Of a stretch of DNA of 10,159 nucleotides, positions 1 through 7,830 are shown in pieces. The position numbers and the translations under genes are program-made. Position 1 is the stretch's first letter; each line of letters starts with the position of its first letter. The notes under the pieces are model-generated. The model made no database searches and was not told the DNA's origin. It saw only the letters and a list, made by a program, of their open reading frames with translations. The stretch is from Myxococcales bacterium (GTDB lineage Bacteria > Myxococcota_A > Polyangia > Fen-1088): positions 1,827 through 11,985 of the forward strand of contig PMZX01000145.1 in NCBI GenBank assembly GCA_003170035.1. Reading direction: 5' to 3'.

Positions 1-1778
1 AGCAACGCCTCGAGCGCTTCTTGCACAGGCCCGCTTTCCACCGCCGCCGCGTGGTAGAGCATGCTGGCCAGACCTGAGGTTTGGCGGCCCCGCAGGTAGC
101 GCAGAGCTGTTTCGCCCGCCGCACCCGGGTCCTGTCGGACGACGTCGAGCAGAAACAGGCCAGCCTCGAGCGTGTCGATCCGGCCGATGGCATCCAGGGC
201 GGCCTGACGAGCCTCAGGGTCGGCGGATTCGCGAAAGACCTGCGCCAGCGAAGCGAAGGCGTCGCGGAAATGCAGAGCGCGGAGGGCCTGCACGGCTTCT
301 CTGCGCACCGTCGGATCGGAATCAGCAAGCGCGCGCCTCACGATTCCGAAGCTACGCCGGTGCGGGGTGCGACCAGCAGCGGACGCGGCTGCCGCCCGAA
401 CCAAGGCTGTCGGATGGATAGAGAGCCTTTCGAGCGGTTGAAGGACCTCGTAGACCATGACCTCGCCGAAGGCGAGCGCCAACTGGGCGCAGTGGCTGGC
501 GTCATCCGGCTTGAAATCCTCATCAGCGGCCACCAGCAAGGCCCGCAGCGCCGCGCGGTTGGCTGCGACCAGGGCCTGAGGCTGCACCACCAGACGCGCC
601 AGCACCCAGGCCGGATGCCCGGCCAGTTCCCATTCCACCAGATCTTGCAGCCACACATCCGGATAGGCGTCCTCGCGGCGCCAGTGTTCAGAGGGAGGCG
701 GCTCCACCGGCGGGCTGGGGCTCAACTCCCGCCGACGGGCGGCCAGCTCGGCGTAGCGGGTTTTCCTGGCCGGGGGAAGATCCAGTTCGGCCAGCGCGCC
801 GTACAGACGCCCGATGGTGTGCAGGTCGCCCAGTGACGCCGCCACGTCGATGCCTGCTATCAGCGCATTCTCCGACACCTCGGCTGGACCGTTGGCCAGC
901 AGATTCTGGTGCGCGGCTTCCTGCCAGAGGGAAACCGCCCGCTGCCGATAGTGTCGATCGTACCTTGGTCCCAGGCTCACACTGAAGTCCGCCGCCTCGC
1001 ACGCCAGCAGCGCGGCTGCATGCCATTCTCCCGCTCCCGACGCGAACTCGAGAAAATCGTCGTAGTACTGCAGGATCAACAGGCGCTGCTCGCTGCCGGC
1101 CATAAGACGGATCGAGTTGAGAGTGCCCTCGGCCACGTTTTCAAAAACGCCCGCGTCCTTGCCCAGGCTGAGCAAGACCCCGTAGCAGTCAAGCGCGCGC
1201 TCCCGCTCGCCCCTTGTCTCGAAGTCGTCGGCGCACGCTTCCAGCAGACGCTGCGTGGTGGTGGTTTCGACACGCGCTTGAGCGTCTTCGCCCACCTGCC
1301 GCAACACGCGGGCCAGGTTGAAATGCACCAGCGCCGTCTGGTAGGGATGGCCGCGCAGCCGTTCGTGTCCCAGGCTGGCCCGCCACTGCACCACCGCGGC
1401 CTGCCCGTCGCCGGCCCTTTCCAGGGCCATGGCCGCTGATGCGGGCAGCCCGGCCGTGCGCAAAACAGTGGCCGCGTCTTGGTGGTCTCCCAGGGCCTCG
1501 GCGCAAAGAGCCCATTCATAGGGACTGCTGGCTGGATCGAAACAGGACCGGGCCTCTTCAAAGCGCCGCAGGGCCAGCAGCAAATACCCGCCCATGCGTG
1601 GCTGGCCCAACTCGCGATATGCAGCCAGCGTCCCGGCCAGCCAGGTCTCGTAAACACCGCCCAGCGTGCGGACGTTGTTCAGCAGGCGGCGATAGCAGGA
1701 AAGCGCCTCAGCCGGCCGGCCTTCGCGCAGAGCCCGCTCCGCCTGTTCCTGCAAGATGGTTTCCTCTCGGGTCGGCAT
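1..1778 (-). CDS. TPR-like plus HEAT-repeat solenoid protein, 3' end beyond left edge
   Basis: My reverse-strand translation finds no stop from the ATG at 1778 down to base 1, giving at least 592 residues; the true C-terminus is outside the window. Residues about 1-340 are helical and TPR-like: repeated units of the kind 'EGRPAEALSCYRRLL', 'LRRFEEARSCF', 'ERALDCYGVLL'. A Pro-rich linker (SPSPPVEPPP, about 353-363) follows. From about 450 onward come HEAT/EZ-HEAT units such as 'DSDPTVRREAVQALRAL' and 'SADPEARQAALDAIGRI'. No signal peptide or membrane segment is visible, so it is probably cytoplasmic. The ATG lies 4 bp past the stop of the upstream vWA gene and has no clear Shine-Dalgarno, which suggests translational coupling. 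A GTG at 1790 in the same frame would overlap that gene by 8 bp. Solenoids of this kind usually act as protein-binding scaffolds, so a scaffold or substrate-adaptor role for the vWA machine is inferred. I cannot name a specific family. Confidence 0.85.
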   Translation of the reverse strand, partial: MPTREETILQEQAERALREGRPAEALSCYRRLLNNVRTLGGVYETWLAGTLAAYRELGQPRMGGYLLLALRRFEEARSCFDPASSPYEWALCAEALGDHQDAATVLRTAGLPASAAMALERAGDGQAAVVQWRASLGHERLRGHPYQTALVHFNLARVLRQVGEDAQARVETTTTQRLLEACADDFETRGERERALDCYGVLLSLGKDAGVFENVAEGTLNSIRLMAGSEQRLLILQYYDDFLEFASGAGEWHAAALLACEAADFSVSLGPRYDRHYRQRAVSLWQEAAHQNLLANGPAEVSENALIAGIDVAASLGDLHTIGRLYGALAELDLPPARKTRYAELAARRRELSPSPPVEPPPSEHWRREDAYPDVWLQDLVEWELAGHPAWVLARLVVQPQALVAANRAALRALLVAADEDFKPDDASHCAQLALAFGEVMVYEVLQPLERLSIHPTALVRAAAASAAGRTPHRRSFGIVRRALADSDPTVRREAVQALRALHFRDAFASLAQVFRESADPEARQAALDAIGRIDTLEAGLFLLDVVRQDPGAAGETALRYLRGRQTSGLASMLYHAAAVESGPVQEALEAL

Positions 1779-1782
1779 GGCA

Positions 1783-3255
1783 CTAGCCACGGGGCTCAAC
1801 TGAAGATGCGTCGCCGGCCACGGCATCGACCAGCGCCAGGGCCATGCGCCGCGAGTCTGCGGGGCGGGCCAGGGCCTCGGCCGTCACCAGCCGGTGGCCA
1901 CGCAAAAGCGGCAAGTAGTCGAGTGCCAGCTCGGCCGGCGGTAGAACGAATACGCCGTAGAGTGAAGCCAAGCGGGCCAGGCGCGCGACCGTCGAGCGTG
2001 GAATGTGGCACTGCCCGTGGGTGATGATGGTCAATGAGAGATCCTGTGCCTCCTCGGCCTGCAATTCCCCCAGCAGGTCGTCGAAGGCGCGCGCGTAGTG
2101 CCGGCCGTGCTCCGAACGAAAACACAGGAGATACGGCAGATCCGGCCCGCCCAGCGCGGCCGCGGGCACGCGCCGATGCATGCGGCTGTCGAAGAAGCGC
2201 AGCCACGGCCAGCTGCCCACGAGCGACAGCTTCTTGGCCAGCGCGATGGCAAAGCCGCGCGCGAACACTTCCCGGGCGCCGCGCATGGAGGCGCTGCCGT
2301 CGATCAAGATGCCGTGAACCCGCCGCCGCTCGTCGCGGGGCCGTTCGTGCCCGTAGAACAGCAGTTCGTCGGACAAGGCCTTGACCGCGAACACGTCGGG
2401 ATCATGCGCCAGCTCGCTGGACAGGAGCGCCTCCAGGGGACCGCGCCGTTCCACCGAGGCGTAACCATCCACAGCGAAGGCCTGGGGCGATCCCTGCCGT
2501 CTGGTTTCCAAGAGAGACGGTACCAGGTCCAGACAGAAGTCCAAAGCGCCAGCCCCGCGCGGTGCGGAGAAGAGCTGGTACAGGCCGGCCAGGTCAGGTG
2601 CGCCCGCGCCAGATGCGAAATAGCCCAACAGGCGAAGCGGGCCCAGGTCGAGCTGGTCGATGCGCGCGAGGATGCTGGACCTCTGCTCGACCAGGCGGTC
2701 GAGAAACCCTGCGATCCAGTCGACGTTCCACTCGCCAGCCAGATCGGCCGCCGAACGTCCGTAGTACGAGGAGACCAAGGGTAGGAGGGTCGGCGCGCGA
2801 GGCCGAGCCTCGGCGGCCCACAGGCGGGACACATCGGCCAGGATGCGCGCCAGCAGTGTCGCGACGATTTCGTCGCGCAGCAGAGTTCGTTCCAGCAGTG
2901 GCAGCGAGTCAGAGCGCGCCACCTGCTGCAGCAATCCGCGATAGGCTGTGGCTGGACCGTCCGGCAGCGCAGGCTCGGCAGCCAGCTTCGCGCGTTCCAT
3001 GGGACGGGCAAGCAGAAAGCCGATGTCGTGCACCACAACCAGCGGCAGCGCCAGGCCGAGTCGCGCCAGCCCATTCCACCAGAGGACGGCCTGCACTTCG
3101 GCGCCCGTTTCCGCTGGCCTCACACCGGCCCGTGATAGGGTCGCAAGCTGGCGCCCCAGTTCGCGCTCGGCGGTTTCGGCGGCGGGGGGAGATGGCAAGG
3201 CAAGGTGATTGTACCGCCGCCTGGAGCCACCGTGCGCCTGTGCGGAAAACCGCAC
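1783..3255 (-). CDS. vWA-domain protein of MoxR-associated (ViaA/CoxE-like) architecture
   Basis: A protein of up to 490 residues, close in length and layout to E. coli ViaA (about 480 aa): a helical N-terminal part (about 30-300) and a C-terminal von Willebrand A domain (about 312-460). The core reads 'VHGILIDGSASMRG', with the MIDAS DxSxS at D319-S323, then a long helix (EVFARGFAIALAKKL) and the strand 'LRFFDSRMHRRV'. The position usually holding the second MIDAS Asp reads ITHGQ (about 411-415) instead of ITDGE, and the usual Thr loop is not clear, so metal binding may be altered. In related systems such proteins pair with MoxR AAA+ ATPases; none is in this window, and it could lie left of base 1. 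This gene leads the operon with the TPR/HEAT gene. The start is uncertain. GTG at 3255 is the longest choice, has no Shine-Dalgarno and sits inside a palindrome. TTG at 3198 is an in-frame alternative that keeps the whole conserved part. Confidence 0.85.
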   Translation of the reverse strand: MRFSAQAHGGSRRRYNHLALPSPPAAETAERELGRQLATLSRAGVRPAETGAEVQAVLWWNGLARLGLALPLVVVHDIGFLLARPMERAKLAAEPALPDGPATAYRGLLQQVARSDSLPLLERTLLRDEIVATLLARILADVSRLWAAEARPRAPTLLPLVSSYYGRSAADLAGEWNVDWIAGFLDRLVEQRSSILARIDQLDLGPLRLLGYFASGAGAPDLAGLYQLFSAPRGAGALDFCLDLVPSLLETRRQGSPQAFAVDGYASVERRGPLEALLSSELAHDPDVFAVKALSDELLFYGHERPRDERRRVHGILIDGSASMRGAREVFARGFAIALAKKLSLVGSWPWLRFFDSRMHRRVPAAALGGPDLPYLLCFRSEHGRHYARAFDDLLGELQAEEAQDLSLTIITHGQCHIPRSTVARLARLASLYGVFVLPPAELALDYLPLLRGHRLVTAEALARPADSRRMALALVDAVAGDASSVEPRG

Positions 3256-3256
3256 A
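3239..3256. promoter_or_regulatory. Perfect 18-bp palindrome (7-bp arms) between divergent genes, candidate operator
   Basis: The sequence TGTGCGG-AAAA-CCGCACA is a perfect inverted repeat with a 4-base centre. It lies between the divergent vWA and glycosyltransferase genes. It overlaps the longest possible vWA start (GTG 3255), which argues for regulation or a downstream start there. On the minus strand a TACAAT hexamer (3213 down to 3208) lies just beyond it and resembles a -10 box, but no good -35 is present. The site could be a repressor or activator operator, or an RNA hairpin. Only the dyad itself is directly seen. Confidence 0.4.
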
Positions 3257-3310
3257 CTCGGGGGGGCCGGTCATCCCGACTTCGAGGTAAAAGGAAGAAT
3301 TCCAGCACCC

Positions 3311-4915
3311 ATGAACACGCCACCCCCGATCTTGCCCAATCCTGATGGGCTGCCCCCCGACCCTGCAGCCCCGGTGAGCGCGGCCGAGGCGCCGAAGCGA
3401 CGGTCGCTGCGCTGGTTGGCAGTCTTCGCCTTCATCTACCTCTATTCGTTTCCGTACTTCGAGAAGTTGTGGAATGCGAACGAGGTTCCGCGTGTCTTCC
3501 TGACCCAGGAGATCGTCGACCGCCATCGTCTGTGGATCGACGCGCCGATGTCCGGTGAGGGAAGGCTGCACGCCCTGGACGTTGCCATCGCGCCCAACCA
3601 CCACTTCTACCCGGACAAGGCTCCCGGCCTGTCGTTCCTGGCGGTGCCGGTCTACTCCGTGGCCCGCCTGTTCGGGCATCCGTCCATGCGCACCTGCACG
3701 TGGCTGTTCCGGGTGTTCATCGTCACCGTGCCTGCTCTGGTGTTTCTCCCTCTCTTTCTCGGGATGGCCAGACGCTTCGCACCCGACGAGCGAGCCTGTC
3801 GTACTGCGCTGGTGGCGTACGCGCTCGGTTCGCCCGCGATGGTCTACAGCATCCTTTTCATTTCGCACCAGCTCGCGGGCGGGTGCGTGGCGGGCGCGTT
3901 TCTGGCAGCAGTGGCGCTGGCGCGCAGGGAAACCACCCGGCCATTTCTGGTGGCCCTGCTCGCAGGGTTCCTGGCTGGCGCTTCGGTGCTGGCAGAGTAC
4001 CAGTCGATTCTGGCCGTGCTGGTCATCGGGATCTACTTCGTGGTGCGGGTGCCAAACCGGCTTCGAGCCGTGGGCACGGCCCTGCTCGGGGCCTTGCCTC
4101 CGGCCGCCGTTCTTGCCACCTATCACAAACTGGCCTTCGGCTCGCCGTTCAAGACCGGCTACAGCTTCGTGGTCCAAGAAACCATGCACAAGGGGTTCAT
4201 GGGCTTGGTGGGCCCCAGCGCGACCTCTTTCTGGATCACCCTGTTCTTGCCCTCCAACGGCTTGGTCACGCTCGCGCCCTGGGTGCTATTCGCGGTGGTC
4301 GGTGCGGTCGCGGTGGCTCGCGATCGCGATGCGTGGCTACGCTGCGGGGCGGAAACCATGGTCTGCGTGGCCGTGCCGGTCGTGTATGTGGTCTTGCTGG
4401 GCTGCACCGACACCTACCAGGCACATGCGGGCTGGTCGGTTGGGCCGCGCTACATGACTGCGGCGCTGCCCTTCGTGGCCTGGCTGGCCGCAGCCGGGTT
4501 TCGCGCGGTGGAGCGTTCTGCAGCGGCGCGCGTCTTGGCGCAGGCCTTGGTGCTAGGAGCGGTGTTGCTCTTCGTCGCTGCCGCGACCACCTATCCCCAC
4601 TGGCCAGATGAACTGCACAATCCGCTCTACGAACTCACGTTTCCACTCCTCACCCACGGATACGCCGTGCACTCGCTGGGAACGCTGATCGGTTTACGCG
4701 GCTTCTGGGCCTTTGCGCCGCTCTACGCGGTTACCCTGGGTGCGACGATCTGGCTGCTGTCGCGCGGACCTCGGCGCTCTGTGCGGCAGACCGCGCTGGT
4801 CTGCGTTCTTGCCGCCGGGCTGGTAGCCGGATATCGGGCCGTCCCTTCGACCGGCGCCTACGCACGCAGGGCTTGGACGTTTGTCACGGACACCTGGGAG
4901 CCTCCGCTGAGGTAG
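3311..4915 (+). CDS. Polytopic GT-C-like membrane glycosyltransferase
   Basis: A 534-residue multi-spanning protein. A Pro-rich cytoplasmic tail (1-30) is followed by a first TM (about 33-50), a large non-cytoplasmic loop and roughly ten further hydrophobic segments (for example 133-151, 211-227, 230-246, 254-270, 319-336, 349-364, 384-396, 405-425, 467-484, 496-509). The first loop holds 'NEVPRVFLTQEIVD' and 'HHFYPDKAPGLSFLAVPVY'. A late loop holds 'GWSVGPRYMTAALPF', like the GxSxGPRY motif common in GT39/GT87-type lipid-phosphate-sugar glycosyltransferases. It probably transfers sugar from a polyprenyl-phosphate donor on the outer face of the inner membrane; the substrate cannot be read. 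I chose ATG 3311, with AAGGA at 3291-3295 (a long 15-base spacing). An in-frame extension to 3209 starts with TTG, has soluble low-complexity sequence and would overlap the divergent vWA gene. The gene stands alone between divergent and convergent neighbours, so context gives no pathway. Confidence 0.8.
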   Translation: MNTPPPILPNPDGLPPDPAAPVSAAEAPKRRSLRWLAVFAFIYLYSFPYFEKLWNANEVPRVFLTQEIVDRHRLWIDAPMSGEGRLHALDVAIAPNHHFYPDKAPGLSFLAVPVYSVARLFGHPSMRTCTWLFRVFIVTVPALVFLPLFLGMARRFAPDERACRTALVAYALGSPAMVYSILFISHQLAGGCVAGAFLAAVALARRETTRPFLVALLAGFLAGASVLAEYQSILAVLVIGIYFVVRVPNRLRAVGTALLGALPPAAVLATYHKLAFGSPFKTGYSFVVQETMHKGFMGLVGPSATSFWITLFLPSNGLVTLAPWVLFAVVGAVAVARDRDAWLRCGAETMVCVAVPVVYVVLLGCTDTYQAHAGWSVGPRYMTAALPFVAWLAAAGFRAVERSAAARVLAQALVLGAVLLFVAAATTYPHWPDELHNPLYELTFPLLTHGYAVHSLGTLIGLRGFWAFAPLYAVTLGATIWLLSRGPRRSVRQTALVCVLAAGLVAGYRAVPSTGAYARRAWTFVTDTWEPPLR

Positions 4916-4916
4916 G

Positions 4917-4939
4917 GGCCGGTCAGTCAGCTGCCGGCC
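4917..4939. terminator. Hairpin between convergent genes, possible bidirectional terminator
   Basis: GGCCGG (4917-4922) pairs with CCGGCC (4934-4939). Inside that, CAG (4924-4926) pairs with CTG (4931-4933), leaving one bulged T and a 4-base loop, so the stem has 9 pairs. It starts 2 bp after the glycosyltransferase stop and covers the folD stop codon (4927-4929). No T tract follows on either strand, so it is not a classical intrinsic terminator. It may simply stabilise 3' ends or slow convergent transcription. Confidence 0.3.
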
Positions 4940-5784
4940 GCACGCCGACGGGCCGATTCCAGCGTGTTGGCCAGCAGCATGGCGATGGTCATGGGCCCCA
5001 CGCCACCCGGCACCGGCGTGATGGCGCTCGCGCGCTCGACCGCGGCGGCAAATTCCACGTCGCCCACCAGCTTGCCACTAGGCAAGCGATTCATTCCCAC
5101 ATCGATCACGGTGGCACCGGGCTTGATCCAGGCGCCGCGGATCATCTCGGCCTTTCCGATGGCCGCCACCAGGATGTCCGCCGTGCCGATCACGCCGGGC
5201 AGGTCTTTGGTCTTGGAATGGCAGATGGTCACCGTGGCGTCAGCCGCGGTCAGCAGCACCGCGACCGGCTTGCCCACGATGTTCGAACGACCCACCACCA
5301 CGGCGTTGGCACCACGCACGGGGGTTCCCGCCTCTTCGATCAGCTTCATGATCCCGTAGGGCGTGCAGGCGATGAAGCGTGGCTCGCCGATGAGCAGACG
5401 GCCGAGGTTCTCGGGGTGAAACCCGTCCACGTCCTTGGCCGGATCGATGGACAGCAGGATGCGCTTGCTGTCGATGTGGCCCGGCAGCGGCACTTGCACG
5501 AGAACCCCGTCCACCGCGCGATCGGCACACAGCGTCCGCACCAGATCGAGAAGCTGGGCCTCCGAAGTGGCGGCAGGCAGGTGGTGGTCGAAGCAGCGAT
5601 ACCCGGCCTCGGCCAGCGCCTTGGTCTTGTTGCGCACGTAGATCTGCGATGCCGGATCTTCTCCCACCAGTACCACCGCCAGTCCGGGCTGACAGCCCCG
5701 TTCGTGGAGTTGCTTGGCCTCGGCCGCGAGCTCACCGCGAATGCGAGCCGCCAGCGCTTTTCCGTCGATGATCTTGGCTGCCAT
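4927..5784 (-). CDS. folD: Bifunctional methylenetetrahydrofolate dehydrogenase/cyclohydrolase FolD
   Basis: FolD interconverts 5,10-methylene-THF, 5,10-methenyl-THF and 10-formyl-THF in the cytoplasm, using NADP+ in the dehydrogenase step. The protein is 285 residues, normal for the family, and every hallmark is present: '[14 protein letters not shown]' with catalytic Tyr49 and Lys53, 'VQVPLP' with Gln97, 'KDVDGFHP' with Asp120, '[14 protein letters not shown]', the nucleotide-binding '[17 protein letters not shown]' (162-178), '[11 protein letters not shown]' and the C-terminal '[20 protein letters not shown]'. The start at ATG 5784 fits the family N-terminus ([12 protein letters not shown]) and has AAAGGA five bases upstream. 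An in-frame extension to 6351 is antisense to the next gene and is not real. It is divergent from the propeller gene and convergent with the glycosyltransferase, and looks like an independently transcribed housekeeping gene. Nothing appears missing. Confidence 0.98.
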   Translation of the reverse strand: MAAKIIDGKALAARIRGELAAEAKQLHERGCQPGLAVVLVGEDPASQIYVRNKTKALAEAGYRCFDHHLPAATSEAQLLDLVRTLCADRAVDGVLVQVPLPGHIDSKRILLSIDPAKDVDGFHPENLGRLLIGEPRFIACTPYGIMKLIEEAGTPVRGANAVVVGRSNIVGKPVAVLLTAADATVTICHSKTKDLPGVIGTADILVAAIGKAEMIRGAWIKPGATVIDVGMNRLPSGKLVGDVEFAAAVERASAITPVPGGVGPMTIAMLLANTLESARRRAAGS

Positions 5785-5789
5785 GGTGG

Positions 5790-5795
5790 TCCTTT
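5790..5795 (-). promoter_or_regulatory. Ribosome binding site of folD (AAAGGA)
   Basis: AAAGGA on the minus strand ends five bases before the ATG at 5784. It fixes the start against the much longer open frame upstream. Confidence 0.75.
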
Positions 5796-5943
5796 CGCTT
5801 CTGCGCCTAGCACGTTTGGTCAGGGACGCGCAACCCGGTGGTGCCGATAGTCGGACGCCGCTGTCCGCGGTTTGCCCGACCGGCACGCTCCCCGGACGGG
5901 CCGGCGTGGCATGCGCCGCTCTCCCGTGCGGTTTTCGTACGGC

Positions 5944-7830
5944 ATGGCCGTTGCTTTGGGCGTGCGCATGCATCTTTCGGGTCAGGTCCTCATCTTCCAT
6001 CTCGTGGTGTTTCTCGCGTGTGTGACTGGATCGCCGTCGGCCGTGGCCTGGTCGCTGACGCTCGCCGGTCGAGTCGACCGCGTGGCGGCCGCCGGGGATC
6101 GGGCGGCTGCTGTGCGCGGCGGAACAGTCATCCTGCTGCGTGAGGATGGCACGCGTTTGGGGCGAGTTGAGGACGTCGAGACGCCGCCCTCGCATCGCAA
6201 GGCGCGCATCAGCGCCCGCGACGAGGAGGATGTCCTCGATCTTCTCGGCATCGATGAGAGCGAGCAGGACAGCGCCTGGGTCGAGGATCAACTGGACGAT
6301 GAGAGCACACTGTCTGAACGCCGCGCGATGCGAGGCGGACGCTCCCCTCAAGCCTCGCGCCGCGCGAGTTTCTCACCCGCGATCGCGGCGGCCGGGCAGG
6401 AGATCTGGATTGCGAGCGGGAGTGGCCTGTGGCATCTGCCTGTCGAAGGCGATCTCGTGCATGTGGCCAGCCGCGAATGGACCGCCTCGTCGCTGGCGGC
6501 TGGGTCAGGCCACCGGCTCCTCCTGGGTTCCGGCAACCAGGTCTGGCTGGTGTCCGAGTCGGAAGGCGCCCGGCGCGTCCTTGCCATCGTCGCCTCGGTC
6601 CAGCATGTGGCGCTCTCTGCTTCGGGCCAGCGCACGGCATGGGCCAGCCGCAAACAGGTGCTGTGGAGCGACAGCATCGACCAGGTGCCTGGCCAGGCCC
6701 TGCCCTTGCCTGAGCCCGTGACCGACTTGAGGTTCTGCGGCGAAACCCTGGTGCTCCTGTCGCGGGGCGGCCTGGCAGTCCTGTCCCCCGAGGGCGTGCC
6801 CGAACTGCGCTCGGCCCGCCTTGGCGCGCGACACCTGACTTGTCCTGGCGACGGCGTCGGTCCCTGGCTAGCAGCCGGGCCGGACCTGCTGCTTTCGCAC
6901 GACCAGGGTCGCACATGGTCATCGCTGCCCCTCCCTCGCGGCGTGCGTGCCTTGGACGCGGCCATGGGGGATCACTGCCTATGGCTGGCGACCGACAAGG
7001 GGCTCTACTGCTCTTCGCCGAATGAGCCAGTGGCTGGCGAGGTTGCTGCTGACGACGAGGCTCCACTTGCCCCACGTCTGGGCGGACCGCGCGAAGCATC
7101 CTGGTGGGCGGCGTGGCTGCCCCGTCTGACCGTGCGGGCTGGGGCCACTGTTGCTGCTGGCCGGCGTGAATATCAGACCGTTGCCCTTGCCAGCTTCCCG
7201 CTCGATGCGCACCAGCCACGGGCCTTGCTGGTGGCTGACAACGACGAAACCCCTTCGCCACCTGCGACCCGGCCCGCCGATGTGGCCATTCCCGCGGACC
7301 CCGAGGCGGATTGCCTTGTCGTGGCGCGCGCCAAGGCGGTTGCGTTGGCCATGGTGGAGCCGGAACGGGGCCGGTCATATGTGGACCGGGCGCGCCGTGC
7401 GGCTTGGCTGCCGGAACTCCGCTTTCGCATGGATCGGCGTTTTGGACGCAGTGAGTCCTTGGATCTGCCTTCTACCTCCACGGCCATCACTTCCCCCCTT
7501 GGGGTGGACACCGTGGATGACGTACGATACGAGGCGCGAGTCACGTGGGACCTGGCCCGGTTGATCTTTAGTGGTGACGAGCTCGCTGCCCAAGCACAAA
7601 CGATACACATGGCTGAAATCAGACGCGACATCGAGGTCACGCTGACCCGGCTCTACTTCGAGCGGCGGCGACTCGGACTGGAGCGGCTGCATTCCGGCCC
7701 AGGGGAGCGGACCCCGGCGTTGCGGCGGGAGTTGCGCCTGCGCGAGATCGAATCCGAACTGGACGCCCTATCGGGCGGTGCCTTCTCGCTGTGCACCGCC
7801 GGGCGGGCGTCCTCACAAGGAGGCCCATGA
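5944..7830 (+). CDS. Secreted beta-propeller protein with TolC-like C-terminal segment
   Basis: A 628-residue protein from ATG 5944; ATGs at 5911 and 5968 in the same frame are alternatives and none has a good Shine-Dalgarno. Residues about 15-35 form a signal peptide ([15 protein letters not shown], probable cleavage after SAVA). Residues about 36-80 and 143-360 consist of short strand-rich repeats resembling propeller blades ('[13 protein letters not shown]', '[13 protein letters not shown]'). They include a perfect Asp-box, SHDQGRTW (318-325). A highly charged acidic insert (about 84-138) interrupts the propeller. The C-terminal part has two 'WLPxLxxR' strands (391-398, 488-495). From about 460 to 582 the pattern resembles outer-membrane efflux proteins of the TolC type: 'ARAKAVAL', '[12 protein letters not shown]', '[14 protein letters not shown]', then a long helix with '[13 protein letters not shown]'. 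Only one half of a TolC-like repeat is visible. A periplasmic or outer-membrane location is inferred. The stop overlaps the PilZ start as ATGA. Function is unknown. Confidence 0.8.
   Translation: MAVALGVRMHLSGQVLIFHLVVFLACVTGSPSAVAWSLTLAGRVDRVAAAGDRAAAVRGGTVILLREDGTRLGRVEDVETPPSHRKARISARDEEDVLDLLGIDESEQDSAWVEDQLDDESTLSERRAMRGGRSPQASRRASFSPAIAAAGQEIWIASGSGLWHLPVEGDLVHVASREWTASSLAAGSGHRLLLGSGNQVWLVSESEGARRVLAIVASVQHVALSASGQRTAWASRKQVLWSDSIDQVPGQALPLPEPVTDLRFCGETLVLLSRGGLAVLSPEGVPELRSARLGARHLTCPGDGVGPWLAAGPDLLLSHDQGRTWSSLPLPRGVRALDAAMGDHCLWLATDKGLYCSSPNEPVAGEVAADDEAPLAPRLGGPREASWWAAWLPRLTVRAGATVAAGRREYQTVALASFPLDAHQPRALLVADNDETPSPPATRPADVAIPADPEADCLVVARAKAVALAMVEPERGRSYVDRARRAAWLPELRFRMDRRFGRSESLDLPSTSTAITSPLGVDTVDDVRYEARVTWDLARLIFSGDELAAQAQTIHMAEIRRDIEVTLTRLYFERRRLGLERLHSGPGERTPALRRELRLREIESELDALSGGAFSLCTAGRASSQGGP
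7817..7823 (+). promoter_or_regulatory. Strong ribosome binding site (AAGGAGG) of the PilZ gene
   Basis: A full AAGGAGG lies inside the end of the propeller gene, three bases before ATG 7827. It decides the PilZ start against a GTG further upstream (7791) and shows that the gene is translated in its own right as well as by coupling. Confidence 0.8.

Noticed and set aside
81..2024. Plus-strand open frames at 81-836, 909-1439 and 1479-2024
   Set aside because: They lie antisense to the continuous TPR/HEAT reading frame, show basic low-complexity composition and no domain, and are typical GC-rich shadows.
3209..3310. Upstream TTG start for the glycosyltransferase
   Set aside because: It would overlap the vWA gene and the palindrome, adds non-family-like sequence, and ATG 3311 is better placed.
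2909..4189. Minus-strand frame of 426 codons across the divergent region
   Set aside because: It covers parts of two well-supported genes in other frames and has no recognisable domain; charged and Gly-rich like other shadows.
5785..5943. Possible folate riboswitch or other RNA element upstream of folD and the propeller gene
   Set aside because: Only short GC-rich inverted repeats (for example CGGAC/GTCCG at 5852-5867) are visible, with no recognisable riboswitch core.
5785..6351. N-terminal extension of folD by 189 codons
   Set aside because: The extension is antisense to the propeller gene's signal peptide region, and the family N-terminus plus Shine-Dalgarno place the start at 5784.
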